Assembly: GCA_029204225.1 (NCBI GenBank)
Contig: CM055099.1
Coordinates: 69,797,349 to 69,861,348, forward strand
Direction of reading: 5' to 3'
DNA: 64,000 nt
Source of the DNA: Diphasiastrum complanatum
Taxonomy: Eukaryota > Streptophyta > Lycopodiopsida > Lycopodiales > Lycopodiaceae
The position numbers and the translations under genes were made by a program. Positions 25,931 to 38,400 of the stretch are shown one piece after another. Below the pieces are notes generated by a model. The model was not told where the DNA came from and searched no databases. It was given only the letters and a program-made list of their open reading frames with translations. Position 1 is the first letter of the stretch. Each line of letters begins with the position of its first letter.

Positions 25931-28132
25931 CTATAAGCACTGAAACAAAATTGCAATTTTCAAATCAAAAAATTGGAAACAGGTTGTCAGGTTGGAAGTT
26001 GGAACTTGGTTACCTAATTTAATCTTTACATTCAAAGATAAGGGATAGGCAAGTTTAGAGCCCATGATTCACTGGTGTCCCATCTTTTCAACAGCTGGAA
26101 TTTGAGCCTGGGTCTTTGTGGACATTTTAATCGCACTCTTATCCAACTCACCTACTGTTGGGGAGGCTAGCTGGCCATTTATCAAAACAGTTTTTCAAGT
26201 TTTTTCAATCTTCTAACCTTGCCAGCTGAACCGTAAGTTCCATGTTTTCCATTCAAGTTTTGGAGTCTATTCACGGTATCCTAATGATCCTGAACAAAGT
26301 TAAGTGAAAGGAAGGAACCTTAACATGTAATAGTACTTGCCTTTTTTCAAGAATGCATCTACTTAGGATAAGGTTTACATTTCAGGGATTACATTGTTCT
26401 AGTTAACTACTGGTGGTCAAACTTTTCTCCCTTGTTCTATTTGCAAGTAAGTTTCCTCCTTTTGAAAGTCCTGGCTAGCTTGAAGATTTTTGTTTCTTGC
26501 TAGTTTCAAAATCAGCCAGTTTATTTTGAAGCCAACTAGTTTGCAGGACTAATCTTGTTCTTTGTGAGCATTGGGGTTTAAGATTGCCAGTCTTGGTTGC
26601 CTGGTGGTTTATGGGATTTCCATGCCAACTTATGTTGTGATTAGCCTATTTCAATCTTAAGCTACGTCTTCGTCACAACCCTAGGCTGACCGTTGGATCT
26701 TGTTTTCTTTGCCATGTCCCTTAGATTGGTGATGTTCCTTCTTACTATCTTTTGTGTCTATTATTTTTTTGCTGATTTGTTAGATGTTAGTGTTGTCAAA
26801 TGAGCCCCCAAAAGATGATCGTACTAAAAAAAATCATTGATGTAATTGTGACACGATCTCACGTGAAAAGGAATAGCTTGATAAGCAAATATTTTCCACT
26901 CAAGTGAGAGGTCCTATAGAGGTATTGGGTGCCCCTTGCACCTTACTACATTTTGATGGAAGTGAGAGAACTACACAGCTCTCATTACTAGTCGATCCTA
27001 AATGTTGAACCATAATGAGGGATTTTGACCTAAGTAATAATAGTGATCATCTTTTAGATTTTTGTCATCACTTTTGGAGGGTTAACTTGGGAGCATTCTC
27101 ATGCTAGTGTGATTATGTCTTTTTACCAAGGAGTCTTTGTAACAAGTCGCGATAGTTTTTTATGTTTTTTTATCCTTGTCATGTTGATTTTAACAAGAGT
27201 TGTGTTGTGAGTGTTTGGCGACAAAGAGTTTGCATGTTAATATATGCAATGAGCAACCAAAAATATGCACTACCACATGTCGTCTGATGTTATTTTGAGA
27301 CTTCCATGCTTGCAAAGTTGGTCATCTGAGCTTGCTATCGTTTGTGCGTAATTTCATGCAAGTGCTTTGTGTACTTTCTTGAGATATGCAATGGGATGTA
27401 AAGGCTTGTAAATGCAAGTGGCCATCGCTTGCCTTTTTTCCCTCTCAAGGTGGTGATGCCGATCACCATGAATCGAGTAACATTTTGCAGTTTTATTTTA
27501 GAAGATTGAAAAAAATTGCTAGAAGAGCATTTCCTTCGGAGTCATGCTCTTGTTGCTTAGCAAGATTCTATATTAGTTTGTGTTTTTGTTACACCTATTC
27601 ATTGTCTATGTTGCTGTGTTTTACTAGGGCATGTGGGAAAATATTCTCTTGCAGCTCGTACTCTAGCGTCTATGGCTCTTGCAATTCCTTGGTACGTTGT
27701 CATTTAGGACTTAAAGCTATTTTATTTGTAGGCAAATGATACTCTCCTCTCTTTTGTTGAGAACTTTGAACCAGATTATGATTTCCAACTTATGGAATAT
27801 CATTTCAAATGCTTTTCTTCGCAGTCCTCATATGTCACCTGGAAGTCCGTTTGGGATGGTGTTCAAGCATCTTTGTGATTGTTTTTATCTCGATGATTCT
27901 ACTATTGGGGTTGGCTTGCTTTCTCAAGTTTGCTCTTCTATAGCATGTGGGTATATTCCTACTACCATTGCTCGCATTTTTGTTGTTGCTCGTTTGGCTT
28001 GGTGGTGGTGTATATTTTGGTTCATTAGAAGAGTTCTAAATCCAAAAAAGGATCCTCTGTGAAGATTATATTTATGTTTTTTTGCAAATTTTTCTTTCAC
28101 ATGGACCAATCAAAACCCTCAAATTTGAAATC
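25931..28132. other. Intergenic DNA, no supported gene
   Basis: No transposon or host domain was recognised. Between 27630 and 28060 neighbouring plus-strand frames give protein-like text (GKYSLAARTLASMALAIP, then LLSFVENFEPDYDFQLMEYH) with frame changes. It could be a decayed exon pair, but I cannot name a family. Confidence 0.35.
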
Positions 28133-28370
28133 TACGTAACGTAACTTTTTGAGTCCACATTAAAAATGACATAACTTTTCTAGTGGGAAGTCTGATTTCA
28201 GCGGAGTTTGGTGCATTGGAAAGCGCTCGACGAGCGCTTTCCAATGATATGTTACACAATATACTTTTGAGCTACGATTAAAAAGTTATGGCAAGTCAAA
28301 GGTATAATGTTATGATATTTTAATAATACAAAAATGGATCTTTACACGAATTCTTATAAGGATCCTTTGG
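28133..28370 (+). repeat. Dispersed repeat, copy A, with a 33-bp palindrome
   Basis: About 235 bp starting AACGTAACTTTTTGAGTCC recur at 29263-29490 in the same orientation, sharing AGTCCACATTAAAAATG, GTTAAAAAGTTATGGCAAGTC-like text and ATTCTTATAAGG. Copy A has a perfect palindrome at 28214-28246 (16-bp arms CATTGGAAAGCGCTCG around one A). Copy B has only the left arm in altered form. Confidence 0.75.
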
Positions 28371-29262
28371 AGTTCAAAAATCTCCTAATGATTCCTTTTG
28401 TTGATGGTAAAAGGCAAGACGACTCTTTGCGTGGTCCTCTTTTTGCTTTGGCACACTTTTTAGTATTTGAGAGCTTCATCTGCTGCTTTTCCATCTTGTA
28501 TGTTTTCCTCTATTGTCTATGGCACTCACATTGTGGGACTTGCTAATGATTCATAAGATGAACATAAGTTGATAACTAATATAGAGCCATGGGTGTAGGC
28601 CTTCTTGTTGATTTTTTAAAGTTCACCAATTACACTTTTGAAACTTGGCCAAAATTGAAATACATACATGATTCTTGTTTTACTTGCCTTCTTAGGGTGC
28701 TCGTTGTGTTGCACTGTTGCTTTTGATTGCTTCTTTTGAAGTTGCAATTATTGCAACCTTGTTTTTAGTGAATGTAATCTTTCTAAACACTCATGTTCTC
28801 ACTTTTCAAAAAACATACAAAAAAGCTAATTGTGGAGTATGTAATGCTTTAAAGTGACCTTTCAATAATAGATATTTGTTTGACTTTTGTTTCGTTGACT
28901 TGGCAGCCCTAGTGCATCGAATCATTATTTTCAATCGTCCATCTGACATCCTAACAGGACGTGTGAGACACTTTATCATGCTCTATTGCATTTTAGGCAT
29001 GTTCTTTTGCAAGTGAAAGATATGGTTCCGTCATTCCATGGGAGGTAGGTCGTTGCATATGACTTTCCACAAGTATTTACTTTGCCTATTGAAATGTGTT
29101 TCAAGCATATTTTTTCATTCATGATGAAGATCATCCCTATATCACTTTTTGCATTAGAGAAGGTCCCAATGCTAAAAAGACCTTTTGTCAAGATTCCTTT
29201 TTTCTTTTTGTTTCACTTTTTATGTACATGTGGCCCAATTGTTAATTGACATAGTGGCTTTT

Positions 29263-29490
29263 ACGTAACGTAACTTTATGAGTCCACATTAAAAATGGCA
29301 TAACTTTTTAGTGGTAAGTCCGATTTAGTGGAGTTTGGTGCATTAGAAAGCGCTTGATATCTTAAATGACATACTTCTGAGCTACAGTTAAAAAGTTATG
29401 GCAAGTCAAATGTCTTAGTTGAAAAAAGTGCTATAATAGTTTTATAAAATATAAGGGGTCTTTGCACGGATTCTTATAAGGTCTTTTGGA
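29263..29490 (+). repeat. Dispersed repeat, copy B
   Basis: A diverged direct copy of 28133-28370, 1.13 kb downstream. It lacks the right arm of the palindrome, reading CATTAGAAAGCGCTTGATATC instead, split here as CATTAGAAAGCGC and TTGATATC. Confidence 0.7.
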
Positions 29491-29967
29491 CTCATAATGT
29501 GTTTTTATCTCTTATCAAATAAAGTGCGTGTCATATTAGAACTTGGTTGACTAGTAGATTCCATGCTATTTTCTACTATATGTTCTAACTTCAAAAAATA
29601 TTACTTAATGTAAATAAGAGGTTCTTATATCTAGGAGTTAGTGAAGTAACAAGGGCTGATCTTTCACAACTGTTTTGATCTGAAGGCTTTTTTTTTTATA
29701 ATTGTGTTTATTCTTTTTTCTTTATCACCCCTGTGTTGTATCATTGCAGTCATTGGCTTTCAACTATCATATAATGTACTTTGCTATCAAGTAAACACAC
29801 AAAAATGGTTCTTAAACATGTACGCTATTGTAAATCACAATGAAATGCTTCATTCAAGTTCATACATCAAGTAGAAACAAGTATTGGATTGCTACTTTAC
29901 TTTCCAAGGATGTCCAATGCACAAAATTGCATTATTTCAAGTGATTATACAATGATGTGATCACAAG

Positions 29968-30071
<104 letters not shown>

Positions 30072-30129
30072 ATTTTGGTTTGCGAAGCAGCACAGATCTG
30101 CGTAGCGGCATTGTAAAAAATTGGCAAAA

Positions 30130-30958
30130 TCTAGCTTGAATACCCTACATATTTTTGTACATATGGAAATCTCACATGTGTGGAGCATGTTCCCACGTGT
30201 GAAAGTAGACATAATCATCTTAGGTTTATGTTGATTTAGAGATACTTGAAATTTTGTAGACATCAATCCATGTGTTAGTAGTTGATTAGGCCAATTCTGG
30301 CTTTAGAGGTAATTTGGACAAGTACACATGTAAAGTCATGATTAGGCCAAAAGTAGACCATGATGTGGCTCGAGCAAGGCTTGTTACATTTGTCATGATG
30401 ATGTTGGATGTGTGACACTTTCCTATGTATTGGCATGAGAGCTAGTGACCAATCAAAAGCTAGAAATCCACCAAATTGGTCCAATCAAGTTTGAGGGCTC
30501 ATAAGTCACATCAAATTAGGAAGAGGAAAAGAAGTGGTCCAATCATGTTTCTCTCCTTTCTACCTCAATTTGCTACCTATATGTGTCTTAGATCAATTCT
30601 ATGTGAATTTTTCGGAGAAAATGAGAGTTTCTACATTTTGAGCTATTTTGGCTTTCTCTCTCTACCCGAGTCTTGAATGTTGGATTCTCTCTCTACCCAA
30701 GAACAAGGTTGTTTTGTACTTAATTTTTTCATCTACAAGTCTCCACATGTGTGAATGTACTTTCAAGAATGATATATGCATGTTTCATTGTGCAAGTCTC
30801 CACACGTGTGAATGTACACTTTCATGAATGATATATGCATGTTTCATTGTGATCTTGCCTTAGATTTGTGAGATAGATCTTGGTTTTCAATCTATGCTTG
30901 ATATTTTCGAAGATCATAATGACACTTCTGGGCACTCCCACACGTGTGAAATTCAACA
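30130..30958 (+). repeat. Putative 5' LTR of a plus-strand copia (element D)
   Basis: The right end (...AATTCAACA at 30958) is fixed by the primer site that follows. The left end is a guess. The stretch carries CACACGTGTG or CACATGTGTG palindromes near 30172, 30192, 30744, 30803 and 30943. A 57-bp tandem pair (30736-30792 and 30793-30851) starts CAAGTCTCCACA. Confidence 0.4.
30736..30851 (+). repeat. 57-bp tandem pair inside the element D LTR
   Basis: CAAGTCTCCACATGTGTGAA at 30736 and CAAGTCTCCACACGTGTGAA at 30793 start two near-identical units ending ATATATGCATGTTTCATTGTG. Each carries one CACRTGTG box. Confidence 0.85.
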
Positions 30959-30971
30959 TGGTATCAGAGCC
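30959..30971 (+). other. Primer binding site of element D
   Basis: TGGTATCAGAGCC is the standard plant copia primer site (initiator tRNA-Met). It stands directly after the putative LTR end ...CAACA. Confidence 0.8.
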
Positions 30972-31249
30972 TACCTAAGATATCCATGCATACATCAAGA
31001 GTGATGAAAAATTTGCCTTGAAATCAAGATCTAGAGAGTGTAGTTGCATCTCTATGGCTATCAAGGAGATTTATGGATCAAAATGGATCAAAAACACATT
31101 GGATTGATCCATGCTGGGTACTATACGGACTATACTGCTCAGACATGTGTGAGATCACCAAAATTTGAATGGTTGGTGTTTCTCCAAGGTAGATCCAAAA
31201 CGAGTGCTTGATAGCTTGTTGGAAAGCTAGTGAAGTACAGTTTCTAGTG

Positions 31250-31590
31250 CAATTGATTTCATGTCAATTGAATGTGTTTTGAGGAAGTTAGAGTCCATTT
31301 TGGTACTCCAAGATGTGATGGAGATTGTGCTAGGACTTGAGGAGCAGCCTCAAATGCTCCAAGAGGTCCAAAAGTACAAGAGGAGGACAAGGATGGCCCT
31401 ACATATCATCAAAATGAATGCCTCCAAGTGTTGAGGGAGATTGACTCATGCACGTCAGCCAAGGAGGCTTGGGACACATTGAAATCCATCTATGAGGAAA
31501 GGAAGACATCTAGATTGCTCACACAAAGAAATCAAATCTTTCAAAGCTTCCAAAAGAGTGATGAGAGTAAATCAAATTATGTTTTGAGAG
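31250..31590 (+). pseudogene. Copia gag fragment (element D)
   Basis: Capsid sequence on the plus strand: LRKLESILVLQDVMEIV and, in another frame, REIDSCTSAKEAWDTLKSIY and TSRLLTQRNQIFQSFQKSDE, ending YVLRV. A one-base slip near 31430 breaks the frame. At about 31590 the sequence switches to the opposite strand of a related gag, so the element is cut off there. Confidence 0.7.
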
Positions 31591-32010
31591 TGGTTTGCTT
31601 GAGGAACTCTTTCTTCTTGAAACAATTAGAAGCAAAATGCCCCTTCTTACCACAAAAGAAGCACTTCTTGTTGGATTTGCAATTTGTTGATGTTTGTGAT
31701 GAATCCTCACCACTCTCCTCCTTTGACTTATCCTTCTTGAAATTTTGACTATGCTCTTTGCCCATTCCTCTTGGCTTGTCCTTTGTGAAGTATGCTTTCA
31801 CCTCTCTTTCATCCTTCAAGGAAAGTTAATTGATCCTCAATAGCTTGTTCTCTTGCCTACATTCCTCGGAAATGAGAACTCCTTGTAGCACCTCCAAGCT
31901 TGGAAGCCCCTCCTTGATTGCATAAAATTGAACAAGGTTGCCCAATTTTTTCTTCAACCCATTTAGGATCACTTGCACTAGCTCTCTTGGATTGAGATGG
32001 TCTCATATGC
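31591..32010 (-). pseudogene. Copia gag fragment with zinc knuckle, opposite strand
   Basis: Read from 32010 down: LNGLKKKLGNLVQFYAIKEG, LPSLEVLQGVLISEE, then after a stop KAYFTKDKPRGMGKEH and an intact knuckle CFFCGKKGHFASNC (CX2CX4HX4C). The piece ends at 31591, facing the plus-strand gag of element D in a tail-to-tail junction. Confidence 0.75.
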
Positions 32011-33350
32011 AAGCAAGCTCTTTATGAAGATTATAACAGGATCTTTACCAAACAATAGATTCAGACTATCACTTAGATCAACAGGAGGAATATCTTAGTA
32101 GGTGTCAAAGACAACCATGAAGGGAGCAAAACAGTTAGGTATCTAAGACAACCATGCTTCCTTCGAGATTAGATATTCCAAGTGAGTCATGGAATGAGTA
32201 TCAATGTACGAGAGACAAGTTATCAGAAAGCATTCACAATGGAACACACATAAGAAAATAGAGAATCTAAATTAAGATATTGTAAATACAATGATCAAAT
32301 CACGATCCTGTGCCCGAGAATGGTTCACAATAATAGCGCACTATGTGCTATGATCTTACTATGCTAGTTATAGATTGAATACTATCTCTACTTCTTGAAT
32401 TACTTTCACTCTCTAAAATATCTGATCATGTGGAATCAGATAATTCTGATACAATATTCATACATGTATACTATCTCACTTGCATTTTCATCATCATCAT
32501 CATCAATTATTTTGTTGCTATTATGTATATATACATACGTCAATTATACCAACTGTGTGCAAGGGGCATGCAGTAGTGCAATTACTGTAAAGTACTGAAA
32601 TGAACTGTGATGTAGTCTGCATCGGATAGGGCAGAGGAAGAGCTCCATTTTGAATTGTAATAGTTGACGATCGTCGAAGATGTTGAGAAAGTCGAGTCGA
32701 CTGGCTTGCTCTTGCGAAGATGTTGATGGAGTTGATGTCAAGATGTTGACGAAGTCAAGTTGTGAAGTCGATGATGTAGATGTCGATGAAGTCGATCCTG
32801 CTTCTGCTTCAAGTCGATGTATTGCACAGACAGTTCAACTTTGTGTGAGTAAGACTGCATGTCGTTGTAGAGAGAGAATATCTACATAATGTACTTCGAC
32901 TTAGGAAAAGGATATAAGTGAGTAGGAGTTAAGATTATCTCCAACATTAAGGAGTAAGGAGGATATCATCTCAATCAAGAGGATGTTGATAGAATTCCCA
33001 TATCTACCAAAAATCCAAGTGCATGATGGAGATTTGCCAAGGCTTGAGGAGGAGTCTTCTCAACTCATGGTTCCAAGGAGATTTTCAAGAGGCAAGCCCG
33101 AGTCTATGTGGCTCACAATTCATGGCAAAGAGAGGCAATTTTCAGGTGGTATATACTCCAACATATTCACTTTTGCTTCTAAGTTCTCTTCCATTATTTG
33201 ATGTACCATCTTGCTTTTATGAGATTTCTACATCTCAAAATTGGAGTGAGGCAATGCTAGTCTTGTATGATGCCTCTTGTATGGAAATATTTCTTGTCAT
33301 TGATGGCTTATATATGATTCCAAATTATTTAGAAAACAAGCGGTTGTGTC
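32011..33350. other. No gene; GATGTTGATGAAGTCGA-type imperfect repeats
   Basis: At 32660-32815 a word like AAGATGTTGA(T/C)GAAGTCGA recurs five or six times. On the minus strand TGTTGGAGATAATC at 32952 could be an LTR start, but no partner was found. Plus-strand frames at 32983-33380 have no known domain. Confidence 0.35.
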
Positions 33351-33710
33351 TGTTGGATTTATCTCCTCTACTCTCCTAAATCCTATGTTAATTTGCCTCC
33401 ATTCATGCTGCTGTATTTTACTTGTGTTGTTGCACAATCTGCAAATTTACATGTAAAATAAGACAGGCGAAAAACGTGACTGTTTGCATTTTTACTCGGG
33501 AAATCCCATAGGCAAAAAACACAACACTGTCGCTTCTTCACCTTCGGGCCACCCAACCAAGTGTTGGCGACACTTCCAGAAAAGCAACAGTCTGCATAAA
33601 TACAAGCAAATTTGAATAGACGAAAAAGGCGAGTAAGGCAAAAAAAAAAAGATGACACTGCCCTACAAATGCCAAAGGTGCCCTACAAAAGGCGAAGGTA
33701 CCCTGTAAAT

Positions 33711-34365
33711 TGTGAAAATTGTCAACATTTCCTAGCTAGTTTGAGGCCTAAATTGGCTAAAATTGTAAATAGTTTTGGTTCTGGAGTTTCACACGTGTGA
33801 ACCAGGCCACAATGTTTTTATTTACTGTATTTTTTCAATATGATGAAGTGTCAAACTTCATACCCTTCAAAATGAGACCATTTTGATGTATTTTGGTCAT
33901 ATAAGCCATTTTTAGCTATTTTTCCTATATAGGGAATATCTAGGGTCAAGTACCTTCTAGAGAGAGGAGAGAGAGTCATCTTCCTCATCCATAAATAGTA
34001 GGGAAGTCGTGGAAAACAGGTTGGAGAAACCTTTTGTATGCTTCATTGAGATCAATAGATCATTGTCATTGTTTCTTCCTCCATTGAGAGCATTGTTGTG
34101 TGTATTGTCTTCAAGCTATTGTGTATGATCTTAGGTGCTTTCCAAAAGTGGTAGGCTGATGTATTATGGACTGTATAATGCTATTTTGGGCCGCACTTGA
34201 TGTTTATGGAAGTTTCCATTTGTGATAAATGCTTTTTGATCAAGTTCTTTGCATTCTAGGTAGCATAGAATGTGTTGCCAATTCCTAGCTTATGTAGTTT
34301 GGAGTGCAAGCATTCAAGCCAATGATCTTGGAGTTTAGATCCACTTAGGATCTGTATTTTTCACA
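33711..34365 (+). repeat. 5' LTR of the intact copia
   Basis: It starts TGTGAAAATTG and ends TTTTTCACA. It contains a 14-bp palindrome TTCACACGTGTGAA at 33788-33801, which includes a G-box, and an AT-rich ATAAATAGTA at 33991-34000 that could act as a TATA box. Confidence 0.95.
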
Positions 34366-34380
34366 TGGTATCAGAGCTGG
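34366..34380 (+). other. Primer binding site of the intact copia
   Basis: TGGTATCAGAGCTGG directly abuts the LTR end. It is the initiator-tRNA-Met type typical of plant copia elements. Confidence 0.92.
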
Positions 34381-35494
34381 TTGGCTTCTATTTACAGTAA
34401 GTATTCCATTTTTGGTGATATTTGGATGTTTGATCAAGTTCTAGCATGATTTTGCATTGCTTTGTTGATCAAATCTTACTAACCTTTGTTTTGTGAGTTG
34501 AACTTGTGGATCAAAAGCATATTTCAGGTCTATTGAAGATCAGAGGCTGAAAAGAAACTATTTTGGATCAGATCATAACACCTAATCATTTGTGATTGTG
34601 AGGCTTGTGCATATTCAATACTAACAATGTTCTTTTCAATCCTATTGTTGACAATCTCCATTCTTGGATGAACACTCTCCTTAAGTGGATGAAACTTCTC
34701 CTTAAGTGGATGACAAATGCTCTTTTGAGTGAGTTGTAATTCTCCTAAAGGCTGAGCAAAGCTCCCATTTGGATGAAAGATCCCCTTTTTTGGGTGAACA
34801 TATTGTAAGCTCCATTGTGAAGAGCATATTGTAAAGATTGTCATCAATTTTGGCATAAATTTTGGTGTACTTTGTTGAGCATGTAAGTAACTCTCCTTAT
34901 GTAATTTGATTGGAGCATTTGCTGGAAGGTGTTAACCATTATGCAAGTGTGTTTTCAGGTTCTTAACAGGTTGAGGAACATTCTCATGTGAAGTGATCTT
35001 AGATCTACATCTAAACACCAAGATTTGACAAGATAGTGAAGCTAGTCTTGTGATTCACTAAGTGTGCTCATTCATTCACCTCTAAATCTTGTATTTATCA
35101 CTTGCTGGAGTTTATAAACTTTTAGAAGTGTGGTTTACATGTGGTTTTACAGGTTGAATCAATATCTTAGTGTGTTGATCATATGTTGATCAAGTTTGTT
35201 CATTACTAGGTAATCTTGGCATCCTAGTTTTGGGTATTTTCTAAGAATGCAAGTAACTCTTCACACCATAACTTGATTTGGTCACTTGCTGGAAAGTTTG
35301 AGAGCTTAAGCAAGAGTGTGTTCAGGTTGGTTTGATTTTGTAATCCATTCTTAGTGTGTGCAAAGTGTTGCATGTGTTTCAATCTTCCTTTCTATGCTTG
35401 GAAACCATCTAGGTTCAAGATAGAAGTGTTTTAGGGTCCTAAATCTTCATAGATCTCTTTATCTATCATTTGTTGAGAGAAAAGTGAGTGCTAA
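34381..35494 (+). other. Leader of the intact copia with two sets of degenerate repeats
   Basis: Three copies spaced 183 and 184 bp apart (CAYTTGCTGG at 34916, 35099 and 35283) share downstream AAGTGTG or AGAGTGTG and CAGGTT words. At 34660-34800 shorter repeats of the CTCCTTAAGTGGATGAA type occur. No long open frame is present. Confidence 0.6.
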
Positions 35495-38400
35495 GTGCTT
35501 TACGGACAGAACCTAAAAGTTGAAGAAACATTAGAATCATGGCTTTCCAATGGTGGGATCATGCTAGAGTCTAGTGAAAGGTTGAGTTCATCAAACTACT
35601 CTACTTGGAAAGTGAGGATGGAGTCCTTACTTGAGTTGAATGAACTCATGGACATAGTTGCAGAAATTGAAGAGAGACCTCTCACACTTCAAGAGCAACA
35701 AAGGTTTGATAAGAAGGCCAAAAGGGCTCTTCATATCATTAAAATGAATGTTACAAATGAACTTCTCAAGGAAGTTGGAAAGTGTCAAAGTGCAAGTGAG
35801 GCATGGAATGCCTTAAAGAAGCTCTTTGAATCAAAGTCCACATCTAGGGTATTGACCCTAAGGAGACAAATATTTTCTAGTAGGCAAAGAGAGGGTGAAA
35901 GTGCTCATGCATTTATCTTGAGAGTTAAGTCCCTAAGTGATGATTTAGCATGCATTGATGAGAACATAAAAGATGGTGAAATAGTCCAAGTTATGTTGAA
36001 TGGTTTGCTAAATGAACATGCTAACCTTGTGCAAAGTTTTGCCATTCAAAGAGTCTTGCCAAGTGTGGTTGACTTGCAAGAAATCTTATTGGCTGAAGAA
36101 CATAGGTTGCAATCAAAGCTTGATGGTGCATCCTTGCAAGGTGGAGGTGAAGAGGCTTTCTTCACAAAAGGCAAATTCAAGGGCAAAGGTAAAGGCAAAG
36201 GGAAATGGTCCAAAGGTGGTAACTTTGATCATGATGATCACTCTTCCTCTTCCTCTTCTACTAAGAACAATAAGTCAAAGTTCAAGTGCTTTTATTGTGG
36301 GATAAAAGGTCATTTTGCAAATGAATGTTATAAGAAGAAAAGAGAGCAAGGAGAGAGGCAAGGAAATCTTACAATAGATGAGGAAGAACATAACACATGT
36401 GAATCACTTGTTATGACTTCAAGTTTGTTAGCCAACATAGATGATAATGATCCTTGGTGGATTGATAGTGGAGCCTCATCTCACATGACAAGACATAAGG
36501 AATACTTTACATCCTTATTGTCTTATGAGGGAGAAGGTAACATCATCTACACTGCAAATGATGGTCAATGTGACATCAAAGGCATAGGCACTATTCCTAT
36601 TTCCCTTTCAACAAATAGGAAAGCAAATCTTGAAAATGTTTTGTACATTCCTTCAATCACTAAGAATTTGCTTAGTGTAAGTCAAATGATTGACAAAGGA
36701 CTTGATGTGGAGTTCATTGGAGATGCATGTTTGATAAGTAAATGTGGATCCTTGATTGCTCAAGGTAGGAGGCATGGTAAACTTTTCAAGCTTGATGCAT
36801 GTGTGATCTCTAATCATGAAGGATGTATGGCTAGGGAGCAATTGACAAACCAAGAAGTTTGGCACAAGAGGTTGGGCCATCCCAACTTCAAATCTTTGGA
36901 GGTAATGGCAAAGAAAGAGCTTGTTCTTGGTCTCCCTAAAAGTCTTGTTGCAAACAATAGTGTTTGTGAACATTGTGCCTTGTCCAAATCTCATAGACTT
37001 GCTTATTCTAGATCTACTTCTAGATCTAAAGAAGCTTTTCAACTTGTGCATTCTGATATTCATTCTTCTAGTACAACTAGCAATGGTGGGGCAAAGATGT
37101 ATGCAACTTTCATTGATGACTTTAGTAGGTATACTTGGATCTATCTTCTTAAAAGTAAGGATGAAGTGTTTGCTGCATTTGTCAAGTTCAAGAATGAAAT
37201 GGAAAACCAATTCAATACAAAGATCAAATGCTTAAGATCTGATAATGGAGGGGAATACACCTCAAATAGGTTCAAAGACTTTTGTATAGCACATGGGATT
37301 AAGAGGGAGATGTCTAGTCCTAGGACTCCACAACAGAATGGAGTGGCCGAGAGGAAGAATAGAACCCTTTGTGAATGTGCCAAGGCAATGAGACTACATG
37401 CTAATCTTGCTAAGTCTTTTTGGGGGGAAGCTTTAGCATGTGCTAACTATCTATGTAATAGATGGACAAGTGCTTCCTTGGATGGTAAAACTCCTCATGA
37501 GGTTCTTTATGGTAGAAGGCCGAGTGTCAAGCATTGTAGGATCTTTGGATGTACATGTTTTGTCAATATCACACTTGATGATAGAACTAAAGAAGATCCT
37601 TCATCAAAGAAGGGTGTGTTTGTTGGCTATAGTGAAGTAAGCAAGGCTTACAAAGTGTACATTCCTTCTACAAAGAAAGTTGTCATAAGTAGGGATGTCA
37701 TCTTTCATGAAGAGAATGTTTCCAATGTTGTTGATGTTGATGTTGATGTGCCTACTAATCATCATGATGTGCAAGATGTCTTGGATGAAGATGGAGATGC
37801 CACTCCAAAGCAAACTTCAAGGAAGACTCAAAGGCAAAGGGCTAAGCCATCAAGGCTAACCTATGATGAAAAAGGAAAGCAAGTGGTGGACAACTCTAAC
37901 TTTGCTTTTCTTACCTCTTTTGATGAACCAACTTGTGTAGGTGAAGCAATTCAAAAGAAGGAATGGATCCAAGCCATGGATCATGAGCATCAAGCACTCA
38001 TCAAAAGCAACACATGGAGGTTGGTAAAGCTTCCAAAGGACAAGAAGGCAATTGGTTGTAAGTGGATCTTCAAGATCAAGACAAATCAAGATGGATCAAT
38101 CAACAAGTACAAGGCAAGGTTGGTGGCAAAGGGGTATGCTCAAGAATATGGTATTGACTATGATGAGACCTTTGCACCCGTGGCAAAGATGGTAACTATT
38201 CGAATCCTAATCTCTCTTGCAACTCTTTATGATTGGGATATGTGGCAAATGGATGTTACTAATGCCTTCTTGAATGGTGATCTTGAAGAAGATATTTACA
38301 TGGAGCAACCCGAGGGCTATGTTTCACATGATGAGCCTAATCATGTGTGCTATCTCCAAAAGAGTTTGTATGGGCTAAAGCAAGCACCAAGGAGTTGGTA

